Shown: one piece after another, positions 1 through 8,836 of the stretch
Position numbering within the stretch: position 1 is the first letter of the stretch
How the letters are laid out: every line of letters starts with the position of its first letter
Source of the DNA: DATMXS01 sp050260275
GTDB taxonomy: Bacteria > Acidobacteriota > Terriglobia > Bryobacterales > Bryobacteraceae
Reading direction: 5' to 3'
NCBI GenBank assembly: GCA_050260275.1
Contig: JBLNBX010000040.1
Span: 1 to 15,169 of the forward strand
DNA: 15,169 bases
Translations under genes and position numbers: made by a program
Notes under the pieces: model-generated
Seen by the model: only the letters and a program-made list of their open reading frames with translations
Told to the model about the DNA's origin: nothing
The model's database searches: none

Positions 1-176
1 TGGCATCTGTAATTTCAGATGGTAACCCAAAACCGATGGCGGCTTTTCAGGCGGTCGCGCCGGTTTCCAAGTCAATGATCTCGCGAGCTAAAGGCGACGC
101 GTTTGCGCCAGGTTGGGCGCGAAACCGCGGGACAGCCCGGAGTATCCGCGCCTCACGGGCAACCGGATCGCTGCGC
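1..176. other. Non-coding edge downstream of dnaE
   Basis: This stretch lies past the dnaE stop codon. I see no convincing gene in it; the open frame running rightward across it continues antisense through dnaE and looks like a high-GC shadow. A small perfect inverted repeat, CATCTG / CAGATG (4-9 and 16-21, loop TAATTT), sits at the window edge. It is too short to call a terminator. Confidence 0.5.
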
Positions 177-3100
177 TTATCCGAGGCGCTCGACGGCGTC
201 CGGCCCGCAGAGGCGGGCCACCTCGGACATGAACTCGCGGTCGGGGCGGACTTTGTCGGCCAGATCGAGCGTAAGCGAGAAATCGCGAGGGCATTCGAGG
301 CGCAGGCGCACCGAAGTATCGCCGGGCTTGCTTCGGACGATTTCCGCGAGCGCGGATGCGATCCCGTCCGAGCGGCCCAGCGGAACCCGGATGGAGATCA
401 GCGAGGGGTAAGCGACGCCGGCCACATCGAGCGGCACGAGATCGAGAATGGAGAGCTTGGGCGGCGCGCCCTCCTCCGGCAGGACGGCAGCCTTGACGAG
501 AACCGGCTTCTCTCCGTCCAGGTACGGCATCAGCCGCTCGTAGTTCGTCGTGAACAGAACGGCTTCGAGCGTCCCGGCCAGGTCCTCGAACTGCATGGCG
601 GCCCAGGGCTTGCCCTCTTTGTTGCGGCGGCGCTGCACGTTCGTGAGCACGCCGCAGAGCGAGACCTCGGTGCCGCGGTCGAGGTATTCCAGTTCATCGA
701 GCGTGTGGGTAGCAAGCTCCTTGATCTTGTCCTGATATTCCTCGAGCGGGTGGCCGGTGACGTAGAACCCTAGCACTTCCTTCTCGCAAGACAGCTTTTC
801 ACGGAGCGTCCACTCGGGGACATCGGGCAGCGGCGGCTCGGGGACGGGTTCGCCGGGCATCATGGCGAAGAGGCCGGCCTGGCCGTTTAGGCGGTCGCGC
901 CAGGCCTTCTGTCCGGCCTCGATGGCGCTCTCGACTGCTCCGAATAGCTGCGAGCGGGCCGGGCCGAGCGAGTCCATCGCGCCCGCCTTGATGAGGCTTT
1001 CGATCATCCTCCGGTTGACGCTGCTCAGGTCCACGCGCTCGCAGAAATCGTACAGCGAACGGAAACGCCCGCCCTCGGCGCGGGCCTTTATGATCGACTC
1101 CACGGCGGTCGTGCCCAGCGACTTTATCGCTTCGAGCCCGAAGCGGATGGCGTCGCCGTCGGGCGTGAAGTGCCGGTCGCTGGAGTTGACGTCGGGCGGC
1201 AGGACGCGAATGCCCATGTCGCGGCATTCGTTGATGTACTTGACAACCTTGGCGGTGTTGCCCGTTTCCGACGTGAGCAGCGCGGCCATGAAGTCGATCG
1301 GGTAGTGCGCCTTGAGGTATGCCGTGATGTACGCCAGGTATGCGTAGGCGGCCGAGTGCGACTTGTTAAAGCCGTAGCCGGCGAACTGCGCCATGAGTTC
1401 GAAGATGCGATCGATCTTCTTCTCTGGGAAACCACGGGCGGCCGCGCCCTCTCTGAAACGCTTGCGCTGGGCCTCCATCTCCTCGTGTTTCTTCTTGCCC
1501 ATCGCCCGCCGCAGCAGATCGGCCTCGCCGAGGCTGTACCCGGCGAGTTTGTTGGCGATCTGCATCACCTGTTCCTGGTAGACGATGACGCCGTAGGTTT
1601 CCTCCAGGATGGGTTTCAGCTCAGGCAGTTCGTAGGTAACCGGGACGCGCCCGTGCTTGCGCTCGATGAAATCGGTCACCATGCCGCCCTGCAGGGGGCC
1701 GGGCCGGTAGAGGGCGTTCAGAGCGCAGAGGTCCTCTATGCGGGCGGGCTGATAGCGGCGCAGGATGTCGCGCATGCCCGCGGACTCGAACTGGAATATG
1801 CCGCTGGTGAAACCCTTGCAGAAGATGTCGAACGCGGCCGGATCGTCCAGCGGCAGGTCTTCGAGCACGATCTTCACGCCGCGGTGCTTCGCGATGAGGT
1901 CTAGTGCGTCGTGGACGAGCGTCAGCGTGGTGAGGCCGAGGAAGTCCATCTTGAGAAGCCCGAGCTTCTCGAGTCCGGACATGTCGTATTGAGTGACGAT
2001 TTCGTCCTTGTTCGTGCGGTAGAGCGGAACTACTTCCTTCAGCGGCTGCGGCGCGATCACCACTCCGGCGGCGTGAACGCCGGCGTTGCGCGCCAGACCC
2101 TCCAGGCGCTGCGCGACATCGAGCAACTCGGCGATCTTGGGGTTCTGCCGTGCGGCCGCTCCGATGGCGGGCTCAGCCTTGATGGCGTCGGCGAGCTTGA
2201 TATTCAGGACGTTCGGGATGAGCTTCGTGAGGCGGTCAACGTCGCTGTAGCTCATGTCGAGCACGCGGCCGACGTCCTTGATGGCGGCTCGGGCGCCGAG
2301 CGTGCCGATGGTGATGATCTGAGCCACCTGCTCGCGGCCGTACTTTTCGGTGACGTAATGGATGACCTCGCCGCGCCGCCGCGTGCAGAAATCGATGTCG
2401 ATATCAGGCATGCTGACGCGCTCCGGGTTGAGGAAGCGCTCGAACAGCAATCCGTACTCGAGCGGATCGATATCCGTGATGCCCATCGCATAGCTCACCA
2501 GCGAGCCTGCGGCGGAGCCGCGGCCGGGACCGACGGGGATGCCGTGCCCTTTCGCGAAGCGGATGAGGTCCCACACGATCAGGAAGTAGCCCGAAAACCG
2601 CATCTGCTGGATCATGCGGATCTCGCGGTCGAGCCGCTCGTAGTACTCCTCGATCGAGTGCTTGAGGCGTCCGGCCGAGGCGAGCGCGCGAAGGCGCGGC
2701 AGGCGGTGCTCGAATCCCTCGCGGGCGGCGAGTTCGAAATAGGAATCAGTGGTGTGTTCGGGTGGGACGTCGAAGCGTGGGAATGGCTCCTTTACTCTTT
2801 CCAGCTTGACATCACAGCGGCAGGCGATCTCCCAGGTGCGGTCGACAGCGTCGCCAACCTCGCCGAAGAGGGCCAGCATCTCCTCGCGGTTCTTGAGAAA
2901 AAGCTCCTCCGTCGGCCACTTCATGCGGGTCTCGTCGCTCATGGTCTTTCCGGTCTGGATGCAGACCATGACGTCGTGCGAGCGGGCGTCTTCGCGGCGG
3001 ATGTAATGGGCGTCGTTGGTGGCGACGAGCGGGATTCCGGTTTCGTGCGACAGGCGGATGTTGAGCGGGACCACTTTGCGGTCGTGGTCCATCCCGTGGT

Positions 3101-3620
3101 CCTGGATCTCGATGAAGTAGTTCCCGCGCCCGAAGATGTCGATGTACGTGTAGGCGAGGCGGCGGGCTTCGTCGTAGCGGTCTGCCAGTAGCTTCTCGTT
3201 GATGTCGCCCTTGAGGCAGCCGGAGAGAGCGATCAGGCCTTTGGAGTGCCGGGCCAGGAGGTCGCGATCGATACGCGGCTTGTAATAGAAGCCTTCGAGG
3301 TATGCCGTTGAGACCAGCTCTATGAGGTTGCGGTAGCCTTCCTGGTTTTCGCAAAGCAGCGTGAGGTGGTTGTAGCCTTCGGAGCGGCGCTTGCGGTCCT
3401 CGCAGAGGTAGACTTCGCAGCCGATGATGGGCTTGATGCCGCGCTCCTTGGCAGCGTTGGAGAAGTGGACCGCGCCGAAGAGGTTGCCATGATCCGTGAG
3501 GGCGACTGCGGGAGAGCGCTGGGCCGCCACCGCGTCCAGGAGCTGGCTGATTTCACAGGCGCCGTCAAGCAGCGAGTAGTCCGAGTGGCAGTGTAGATGG
3601 ACGAAAGGCGTGTCCGGCAT
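177..3620 (-). CDS. dnaE: DNA polymerase III subunit alpha (DnaE)
   Basis: This is the catalytic subunit of the replicative DNA polymerase, acting in the cytoplasm at the replisome. The 1147-residue length is close to E. coli DnaE (1160). In order it shows an N-terminal PHP domain (HLHCHSDYS at 8-16, TDHGN, GCEVY, NDAHYI), the family C polymerase core with PDIDIDF (catalytic Asp408 and Asp410; third Asp559 in MDFLGL), a helix-hairpin-helix region near 825-850, a beta-clamp motif QAGLF at 914-918, and an OB fold near 980-1055. The start chosen is the ATG at 3620, giving MPDTPFVHLHCHSDYS, which matches the family N-terminus. The frame stays open to 3713 but that extension (MNPQPVLEHY...) is unlike the family and would overlap icd. 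The gene diverges from icd across 92 bp and ends at TAA 177-179. The PHP metal residues look intact, unlike E. coli. Confidence 0.97.
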   Translation of the reverse strand: MPDTPFVHLHCHSDYSLLDGACEISQLLDAVAAQRSPAVALTDHGNLFGAVHFSNAAKERGIKPIIGCEVYLCEDRKRRSEGYNHLTLLCENQEGYRNLIELVSTAYLEGFYYKPRIDRDLLARHSKGLIALSGCLKGDINEKLLADRYDEARRLAYTYIDIFGRGNYFIEIQDHGMDHDRKVVPLNIRLSHETGIPLVATNDAHYIRREDARSHDVMVCIQTGKTMSDETRMKWPTEELFLKNREEMLALFGEVGDAVDRTWEIACRCDVKLERVKEPFPRFDVPPEHTTDSYFELAAREGFEHRLPRLRALASAGRLKHSIEEYYERLDREIRMIQQMRFSGYFLIVWDLIRFAKGHGIPVGPGRGSAAGSLVSYAMGITDIDPLEYGLLFERFLNPERVSMPDIDIDFCTRRRGEVIHYVTEKYGREQVAQIITIGTLGARAAIKDVGRVLDMSYSDVDRLTKLIPNVLNIKLADAIKAEPAIGAAARQNPKIAELLDVAQRLEGLARNAGVHAAGVVIAPQPLKEVVPLYRTNKDEIVTQYDMSGLEKLGLLKMDFLGLTTLTLVHDALDLIAKHRGVKIVLEDLPLDDPAAFDIFCKGFTSGIFQFESAGMRDILRRYQPARIEDLCALNALYRPGPLQGGMVTDFIERKHGRVPVTYELPELKPILEETYGVIVYQEQVMQIANKLAGYSLGEADLLRRAMGKKKHEEMEAQRKRFREGAAARGFPEKKIDRIFELMAQFAGYGFNKSHSAAYAYLAYITAYLKAHYPIDFMAALLTSETGNTAKVVKYINECRDMGIRVLPPDVNSSDRHFTPDGDAIRFGLEAIKSLGTTAVESIIKARAEGGRFRSLYDFCERVDLSSVNRRMIESLIKAGAMDSLGPARSQLFGAVESAIEAGQKAWRDRLNGQAGLFAMMPGEPVPEPPLPDVPEWTLREKLSCEKEVLGFYVTGHPLEEYQDKIKELATHTLDELEYLDRGTEVSLCGVLTNVQRRRNKEGKPWAAMQFEDLAGTLEAVLFTTNYERLMPYLDGEKPVLVKAAVLPEEGAPPKLSILDLVPLDVAGVAYPSLISIRVPLGRSDGIASALAEIVRSKPGDTSVRLRLECPRDFSLTLDLADKVRPDREFMSEVARLCGPDAVERLG

Positions 3621-3712
3621 CGGCAGCGCGTAATACGCTATGGTATCACCGGGCGGGTTGGGTCCCCTATGATCAGAACTGCTATAGTGTTCCAAAACAG
3701 GCTGAGGGTTCA
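3621..3712. promoter_or_regulatory. Divergent dnaE / icd promoter region
   Basis: These 92 bp separate the two start codons. Toward icd, TATAGT (3683-3688) is a plausible -10, with only a weak TTGGGT (3658-3663) at 19 bp as -35. GAGGG at 3704-3708 is the likely icd ribosome binding site. Toward dnaE, on the minus strand, TTGGAA (3695-3690) and TCATAG (3672-3667) are separated by 17 bp and could be -35/-10. The two candidates overlap, so the genes may compete for polymerase. This is read by eye from consensus matches only. Confidence 0.35.
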
Positions 3713-4951
<1,239 letters not shown>

Positions 4952-5006
4952 CCGGGTAGCCCGATCCTGCATCAACGATGTGAACGGGAGCGCGGCTGAG
5001 AGGCGC

Positions 5007-5068
5007 CGCGGCAGGCAGTGGCTGCCGCGCTTCCGGACGCAGCGCCGGATCCCGGACGGGTGGTCCGG
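5007..5068 (+). other. Paired GC hairpins between icd and the DUF302 gene
   Basis: Two inverted repeats follow icd. The first is CGCGGCAG (5007-5014) with CTGCCGCG (5022-5029), a perfect 8 bp stem with a 7 nt loop. The second is CCGGAC (5052-5057) with GTCCGG (5063-5068). Neither is followed by a T-run, so a classical intrinsic terminator is not supported. They could stabilise the icd 3' end or cause partial attenuation. Confidence 0.35.
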
Positions 5069-5096
5069 CGCGGCTGGATCTGCCAGGGGGAGGGAT

Positions 5097-5477
5097 ATGC
5101 TGTTTGAACTGCCGTCGTCCAAGCCGATCGAGGAGATCGAGAGAGGGCTGCAGGAAGCCGCCGCCCGCCACAAGTTCGGCATCCTGTGCACGCACGACCT
5201 GAAACAGAAGCTGGTTGAGAAGGGCGTGGAGTTCGGCGGCGAGGCGCGCGTCTACGAGGTGTGCAATCCTCAGCAGGCCAAGCGTGTGCTGGAAGCGAAC
5301 GGAGCCCTCTCGGCGGTGCTCCCGTGCCGGATTTCGGTGTACCGGGCGGGCGATGGGTACCGCATAGCCACGCTGCTGCCGACAGAGCTGATAAAGCCGT
5401 TCAACGCGCCGGCACTCGCGCCGGTTGCGCGCGAGGTCGAGGAGACGCTCGTCGCGATGATCCGGGAGACGGCGTAG
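5097..5477 (+). CDS. DUF302 domain protein
   Basis: A small soluble protein of 126 residues that reads as a complete single DUF302 domain. It opens MLFELPSSKPIEEIERGLQE, then HKFGILCTHDLKQKLVEKG, a central EVCNPQQAKRVLE and a C-terminal GYRIATLLPTELI. The biochemical role of DUF302 is unsettled. The ATG at 5097 was chosen because a strong purine-rich site (GGGGGAGGG, about 5086-5094) lies just upstream; the same frame is open further upstream from 4917, but that part overlaps icd and has no family character. It follows icd in the same direction by 145 bp, with hairpins between, so co-transcription is uncertain. No signal peptide or membrane segment is visible. Confidence 0.85.
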   Translation: MLFELPSSKPIEEIERGLQEAAARHKFGILCTHDLKQKLVEKGVEFGGEARVYEVCNPQQAKRVLEANGALSAVLPCRISVYRAGDGYRIATLLPTELIKPFNAPALAPVAREVEETLVAMIRETA

Positions 5478-5502
5478 GCGAACGGGGCGCACATCCGGGT
5501 GG

Positions 5503-5545
5503 GCCCGGAGGCCGGGCGAGCCTGTGGCGGGTGCGATAATATAAG
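5503..5545 (+). promoter_or_regulatory. Hairpin and candidate promoter ahead of the 489-residue TPR gene
   Basis: GCCCGG (5503-5508) and CCGGGC (5512-5517) form a short GC stem after the DUF302 stop. It is followed by GATAATATAAG, which contains two overlapping -10-like hexamers (GATAAT 5535-5540 and TATAAG 5540-5545). No good -35 is seen at the expected distance. The TTG start of the next gene follows about 20 bp later. Confidence 0.3.
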
Positions 5546-5565
5546 CTGTTCAGGCAGGTCAGCTT

Positions 5566-7035
5566 TTGATTCGCGCCGCCCTAGCAGTTGTCCTCGCGGT
5601 ACCGGTGATGGCCCAGACGGCCGAACCGGGCCAACTCGACGCCAGCCAGTCGCTGTTTAGCGTGATGGCGGCGATCAATGCCGCGGGATACGACTCCGAC
5701 CTCGATTCGCCGCTGAACTCGCCGGTGCGGGCGTTGGTAAGGCGCGAGGTCGCCGCGCGTAAACCCGCGGTGCTTGACGACCTGCGCGCGTACTTCAAGG
5801 CGCACCGGCGCAACGACTGGTCATCTGAGCTGGCCCAGTACGTCTCGTTCGCGCTTTCGGTGGATGGGCCGCCTGACTTCAACTTCCGCTACAAGCCAAT
5901 CGACCTGCCGCCAGACGTGGTCCCGCTGGAAGGTTTCCGCGGATTGCTGGCCCGCTTCTATCGCGAAGCCAACGTCGCGGAGCTATGGGAGAGATCTCAG
6001 CCCGCCTTCGAGGAGATGATACGCGCGTATCAGAAGCCGTCGATTGACGCGCTGATGTCCGTCAACGCCTATCTTCGGAGCGTGGCAGGGACCGCGGTCA
6101 ACAGCCGGTTCCAGATCTACGTGGATCTGCTGGGCGCGCCGAACCAGGTGCACACACGCAGTTACCGCAACGATTATTACGTGGTCGTGACGCCTTCGGC
6201 TGAGCCGCAGGCATTCGAGATCCGCCACGCGTACCTGCACTACCTGGTGGACCCGCTGGTGATCCGATGGGCGGCGGAGATGAACGAGAAAAGACCGCTC
6301 ATCGACTTCGCGCTGGGCGCGCCAGCGCTCCAGCAGTTCTACAAGGACGATTTTCTGCTGCTCTCTACGGAGTCGCTCATCAAAGCCATCGAGAGCAGGC
6401 TGGCGCGCGAGACGGAGCGGAACGGCATGGTCGAGAAGGCGCTCAGCGAAGGTTTCATTTTGACGGCGGCTTTCGCTGAGGGCCTGTCGGATTACGAGAA
6501 GCAGGAACAGGCGCTCCGGTTCTACTTTCCGAACCTGATCCGGCAGATTAATCTGAGGAAAGAGGCCGAGCGGCTGGATAGGGTGCAGTTCGCGCGGGAG
6601 CGCGAGGCGGCGAGAGCGAATGTCGTACCTGCGGAGCAGAGGCTGGAGCCGACCGGCGCTTACAAGACGCTCGAAGAAGCCGAGCAGGCGTACAGCCGGA
6701 GGGCGTTTGACGAGGCCAAGGCGGCCTACGCTCGGGTTCTGCAGGAGACCGGCGAAGCGCCCGCGCACGCGCGGGCGTCTTTTGGGTTGGGGAAGATAGC
6801 GGCCCTTGAGAACAACGCCGCGCTGGCGGCGGAGATGTTCGGCAAAGTGCTTGAGTCATCGCCGGACGGTTTTACCGAAGCCTGGTCGCTGGTGTATCTG
6901 GGACGGCTCGAGGAAGCGCGCGGCGATTACGAGAAGGCGCGCGAGAGGTTCCAGGCGGCGCTGGCGGTAGCAGGCGCGAGCGATGCGGCCAAGAAGGCCG
7001 CAGAGGACGGTTTAAAGCAGGAAACGAAGCAGTAA
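5566..7035 (+). CDS. Secreted protein with HxxxH motif and C-terminal TPR region
   Basis: I do not recognise a named family. The 489-residue product starts at TTG 5566; an in-frame TAA at 5542-5544 prevents any much longer start, and GCAGG lies about 8 nt upstream. The N-terminus MIRAALAVVLAVPVMAQ is a short signal peptide with likely cleavage near residue 16, so export to the periplasm is expected. Residues about 20-340 form an unidentified helical-looking domain containing RHAYLHYL (His221, Ala222, His225), which resembles a zincin HExxH site with Glu replaced by Ala. Residues about 366-489 hold TPR-like helical repeats (for example AFDEAKAAYARVLQ and GDYEKARERFQAAL). It ends 35 bp before another secreted TPR protein, probably in one operon. 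A function in envelope protein assembly or a degenerate peptidase role is speculation. Confidence 0.85.
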   Translation: MIRAALAVVLAVPVMAQTAEPGQLDASQSLFSVMAAINAAGYDSDLDSPLNSPVRALVRREVAARKPAVLDDLRAYFKAHRRNDWSSELAQYVSFALSVDGPPDFNFRYKPIDLPPDVVPLEGFRGLLARFYREANVAELWERSQPAFEEMIRAYQKPSIDALMSVNAYLRSVAGTAVNSRFQIYVDLLGAPNQVHTRSYRNDYYVVVTPSAEPQAFEIRHAYLHYLVDPLVIRWAAEMNEKRPLIDFALGAPALQQFYKDDFLLLSTESLIKAIESRLARETERNGMVEKALSEGFILTAAFAEGLSDYEKQEQALRFYFPNLIRQINLRKEAERLDRVQFAREREAARANVVPAEQRLEPTGAYKTLEEAEQAYSRRAFDEAKAAYARVLQETGEAPAHARASFGLGKIAALENNAALAAEMFGKVLESSPDGFTEAWSLVYLGRLEEARGDYEKARERFQAALAVAGASDAAKKAAEDGLKQETKQ

Positions 7036-7056
7036 ACGGATCAGAAATTGGAAGCG

Positions 7057-7062
7057 AAGGAG
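7057..7062 (+). promoter_or_regulatory. Strong ribosome binding site
   Basis: AAGGAG lies 8 nt before the ATG at 7071 and is the best Shine-Dalgarno match in this gene group. It fixes the start of the 268-residue protein, in contrast to rnc, which has no visible site. Confidence 0.7.
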
Positions 7063-7070
7063 TGGACTAA

Positions 7071-7877
7071 ATGAAGAAGGTAATGCTCGCGGCCGCGGCG
7101 ATCGTCGCTTCGAGCCTTGTAATTTACGGCCAGCAGCAACCCGCTGCGGAGGCCGCGCCTGCATCGGAATCGCCGGTGGCCCCGCAGCCCGTGCCGAAAT
7201 CGCAGGAGGAAGCACAGGCACTTCAGGCTTTGTTACAGGCGCCTGATCCGGCCAGCCGCATGCAGGCCGCCGACGAGTTCGTGGTGAAGTTCGCCGACAG
7301 CGATTTCAAGGGCTTCGCGATGATGTTGGCCGCGGAGATGGCGCGCCAGACAAACGCGCACGACAAGGCGATCATCTACGCCGAGCGCGCGATCGAAGCC
7401 GACCCGAAAAACTACATGGCAATGATCATCCTCGCCTCGGAGCTGGCCGGGACCACCCGGCAGCACGACCTGGACCGTGAAGATAAGCTGAAGCGGGCCG
7501 AGGAGTACGCGACCAAGGCGATCGAGATCCTCAAGGATTCGCCGCGGCCCCAGCCCAACATCACGGACGAGCAGTGGGCCGCCGCAAAGGCCGATTTCAC
7601 TGCCCAGGCGCACGCCGCTATCGGTACGGCGAGGATGGTCCGGAAGGACTGCGACGGCGGAATCCCCGAACTGGAGGCGGGCACGAGCACGCCGAACGCT
7701 GATCCGCGCGACAAGCTGAGGCTGGGTATCGCGTACACCGACTGCGGGAAACCGGACCAGGCCATCGCGCTATTCGACACGCTCCTGGCGAATACACAGC
7801 TTCCGCCGGTGTTCAAGCAGTTCGCAGAGCGCGAGAAGAACCGGGCCCTGCAGAAGAAGGGCGCCCCAGCGCAGTAA
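7071..7877 (+). CDS. Secreted TPR-like protein of unknown function
   Basis: A 268-residue protein with a clear signal peptide (MKKVMLAAAAIVASSLVIYG), then a Pro/Ala/Glu/Gln-rich linker to about residue 45. The body is helical and TPR-like: AIIYAERAIEADPKNYMAMIILA, AEEYATKAIEILKD, and near the C-terminus IAYTDCGKPDQAIALFDTLL. Cysteines appear in RKDCDG and YTDCGK, which could pair in an oxidising periplasm. TPR repeats usually hold protein partners; nothing here identifies which. The gene begins 35 bp after the other secreted TPR gene with a strong AAGGAG site, suggesting one transcript and a shared envelope task. A strong hairpin follows 16 bp after its stop codon. Confidence 0.85.
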   Translation: MKKVMLAAAAIVASSLVIYGQQQPAAEAAPASESPVAPQPVPKSQEEAQALQALLQAPDPASRMQAADEFVVKFADSDFKGFAMMLAAEMARQTNAHDKAIIYAERAIEADPKNYMAMIILASELAGTTRQHDLDREDKLKRAEEYATKAIEILKDSPRPQPNITDEQWAAAKADFTAQAHAAIGTARMVRKDCDGGIPELEAGTSTPNADPRDKLRLGIAYTDCGKPDQAIALFDTLLANTQLPPVFKQFAEREKNRALQKKGAPAQ

Positions 7878-7893
7878 TCGCAAGAATGGCATT

Positions 7894-7923
7894 TGCGGGG
7901 CGGCATCGGACAGCCGCCCCGCA
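7894..7923 (+). promoter_or_regulatory. Strong GC hairpin between the TPR operon and rnc
   Basis: TGCGGGGCGGC (7894-7904) and GCCGCCCCGCA (7913-7923) are perfect complements: an 11 bp stem with an 8 nt loop. It lies 16 bp past the preceding stop and 8 nt before the rnc ATG at 7932. No T-run follows (CCGTCTCA), so it is a poor intrinsic terminator. It may stabilise or end the upstream transcript, or serve as a structured 5' leader of rnc. RNase III autoregulates by cutting a leader hairpin of its own mRNA in E. coli; a similar role here is inference. Confidence 0.6.
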
Positions 7924-7931
7924 CCGTCTCA

Positions 7932-8639
7932 ATGACCGCGGATCTCGAGCTTCTCGAAACTGCTATAGGCCACACATTTAGTAATCGGGCCCTGCTGATC
8001 CGCGCGCTCACGCACACGTCACACGCCTACGAAACCAACCAGTTGCCGGACGGGGACAATGAGCGCATGGAGTTCCTGGGGGACTCCATACTCGGTTTCC
8101 TGGTTAGCGAAGCCCTCGTCGAGCGCTATCCGAAGTACCGCGAAGGTCGCCTGTCGATTCTCAAGAACTACCTTGTCAGCGCGTCCAACCTGCATGCGAT
8201 TGCGCAGAGACTCGGCCTTGGCGAGCATCTTCTGCTCGGCAGGGGCGAGGAGCTGAGCGGCGGGCGCGTGAAGCGCGGGCTGCTGGCCGACGCGATGGAG
8301 GCGCTTATCGCTGCCGTCTACCTGGACGGCGGCCTGGATGCGGCGCGGCGGTTCGTGCGGCAGGTCGTGGTCCCACCGGGACTCGAACTGCCGGACGCGG
8401 CTACATCTCCGTACACGAATTACAAGGGCGCGCTGCAGGAGATCGCGCGGACGATGAACCTGCCCTCGCCGAAGTACAGCGTGGTGGCGGAGCACGGTCC
8501 GGCACACGCCCGGCGGTTCACAGTAGAGGTGAGGCTGGGTCCGGAGTTCAGCGAGCAGGCGGAGGGGGAGTCGAAGAAATCCGCGGGGCAGAAGGCGGCG
8601 CAACTGGCGTTGCAGCGGCTGGTGGAGAGGGCGGGGTAG
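7932..8639 (+). CDS. rnc: Ribonuclease III
   Basis: RNase III is the double-strand-specific endoribonuclease that processes pre-rRNA and regulates mRNAs. The 235-residue protein has the two family domains: an N-terminal nuclease domain with the signature NERMEFLGDS (Glu44, Glu47, Asp51, matching E. coli Glu38, Glu41, Asp45) and LADAMEAL (Asp120, Glu123, matching Asp114 and Glu117), then a C-terminal dsRNA-binding domain from about residue 160 (NYKGALQEIA ... KKSAGQKAAQLAL). All catalytic acidic residues are present. The ATG at 7932 gives the usual N-terminus; a TTG at 7893 is in frame but would place 13 extra residues over the GC hairpin. No Shine-Dalgarno sequence is visible. The convergent DinB-family gene lies 197 bp beyond. 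It is not next to era or lepB here. Confidence 0.96.
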   Translation: MTADLELLETAIGHTFSNRALLIRALTHTSHAYETNQLPDGDNERMEFLGDSILGFLVSEALVERYPKYREGRLSILKNYLVSASNLHAIAQRLGLGEHLLLGRGEELSGGRVKRGLLADAMEALIAAVYLDGGLDAARRFVRQVVVPPGLELPDAATSPYTNYKGALQEIARTMNLPSPKYSVVAEHGPAHARRFTVEVRLGPEFSEQAEGESKKSAGQKAAQLALQRLVERAG

Positions 8640-8774
8640 CGGCTGTTCGGGCCGGCTCCCGCCTCATCGGAAACTGCGCGCCGTTTACAGTTCGAATACA
8701 CCCATCCAGGTTCACTAAGAAGGCGGCGCGTAGTGCCGCTGCAGGAAAGTCAACCCACGTGTACGGACGGAGCC

Positions 8775-8807
8775 GCCGCTGCGACTCTTGGCGGGCGAGG
8801 CAGCGGC
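8775..8807. other. Hairpin between convergent rnc and the DinB-family gene
   Basis: GCCGCTGC (8775-8782) and GCAGCGGC (8800-8807) form a perfect 8 bp stem with a 17 nt loop in the 197 bp gap between two convergent genes. It could act on both transcripts. There is no T-run, so this is a structural note rather than a proven terminator. Confidence 0.3.
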
Positions 8808-8836
8808 CGTCTGTGCGCCCGCACACAAACCAAGGC

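Noticed and set aside
36..773. Long rightward open frame over the end of dnaE
   Set aside because: It is antisense to the well-conserved OB and C-terminal region of DnaE, has no domain character, and is the sort of shadow expected in GC-rich DNA.
1911..3191. 426-codon frame antisense to dnaE
   Set aside because: Its product is a low-complexity Asp/Val/Gly/Ala-rich string opposite the conserved polymerase core. No motif or ribosome binding site supports it.
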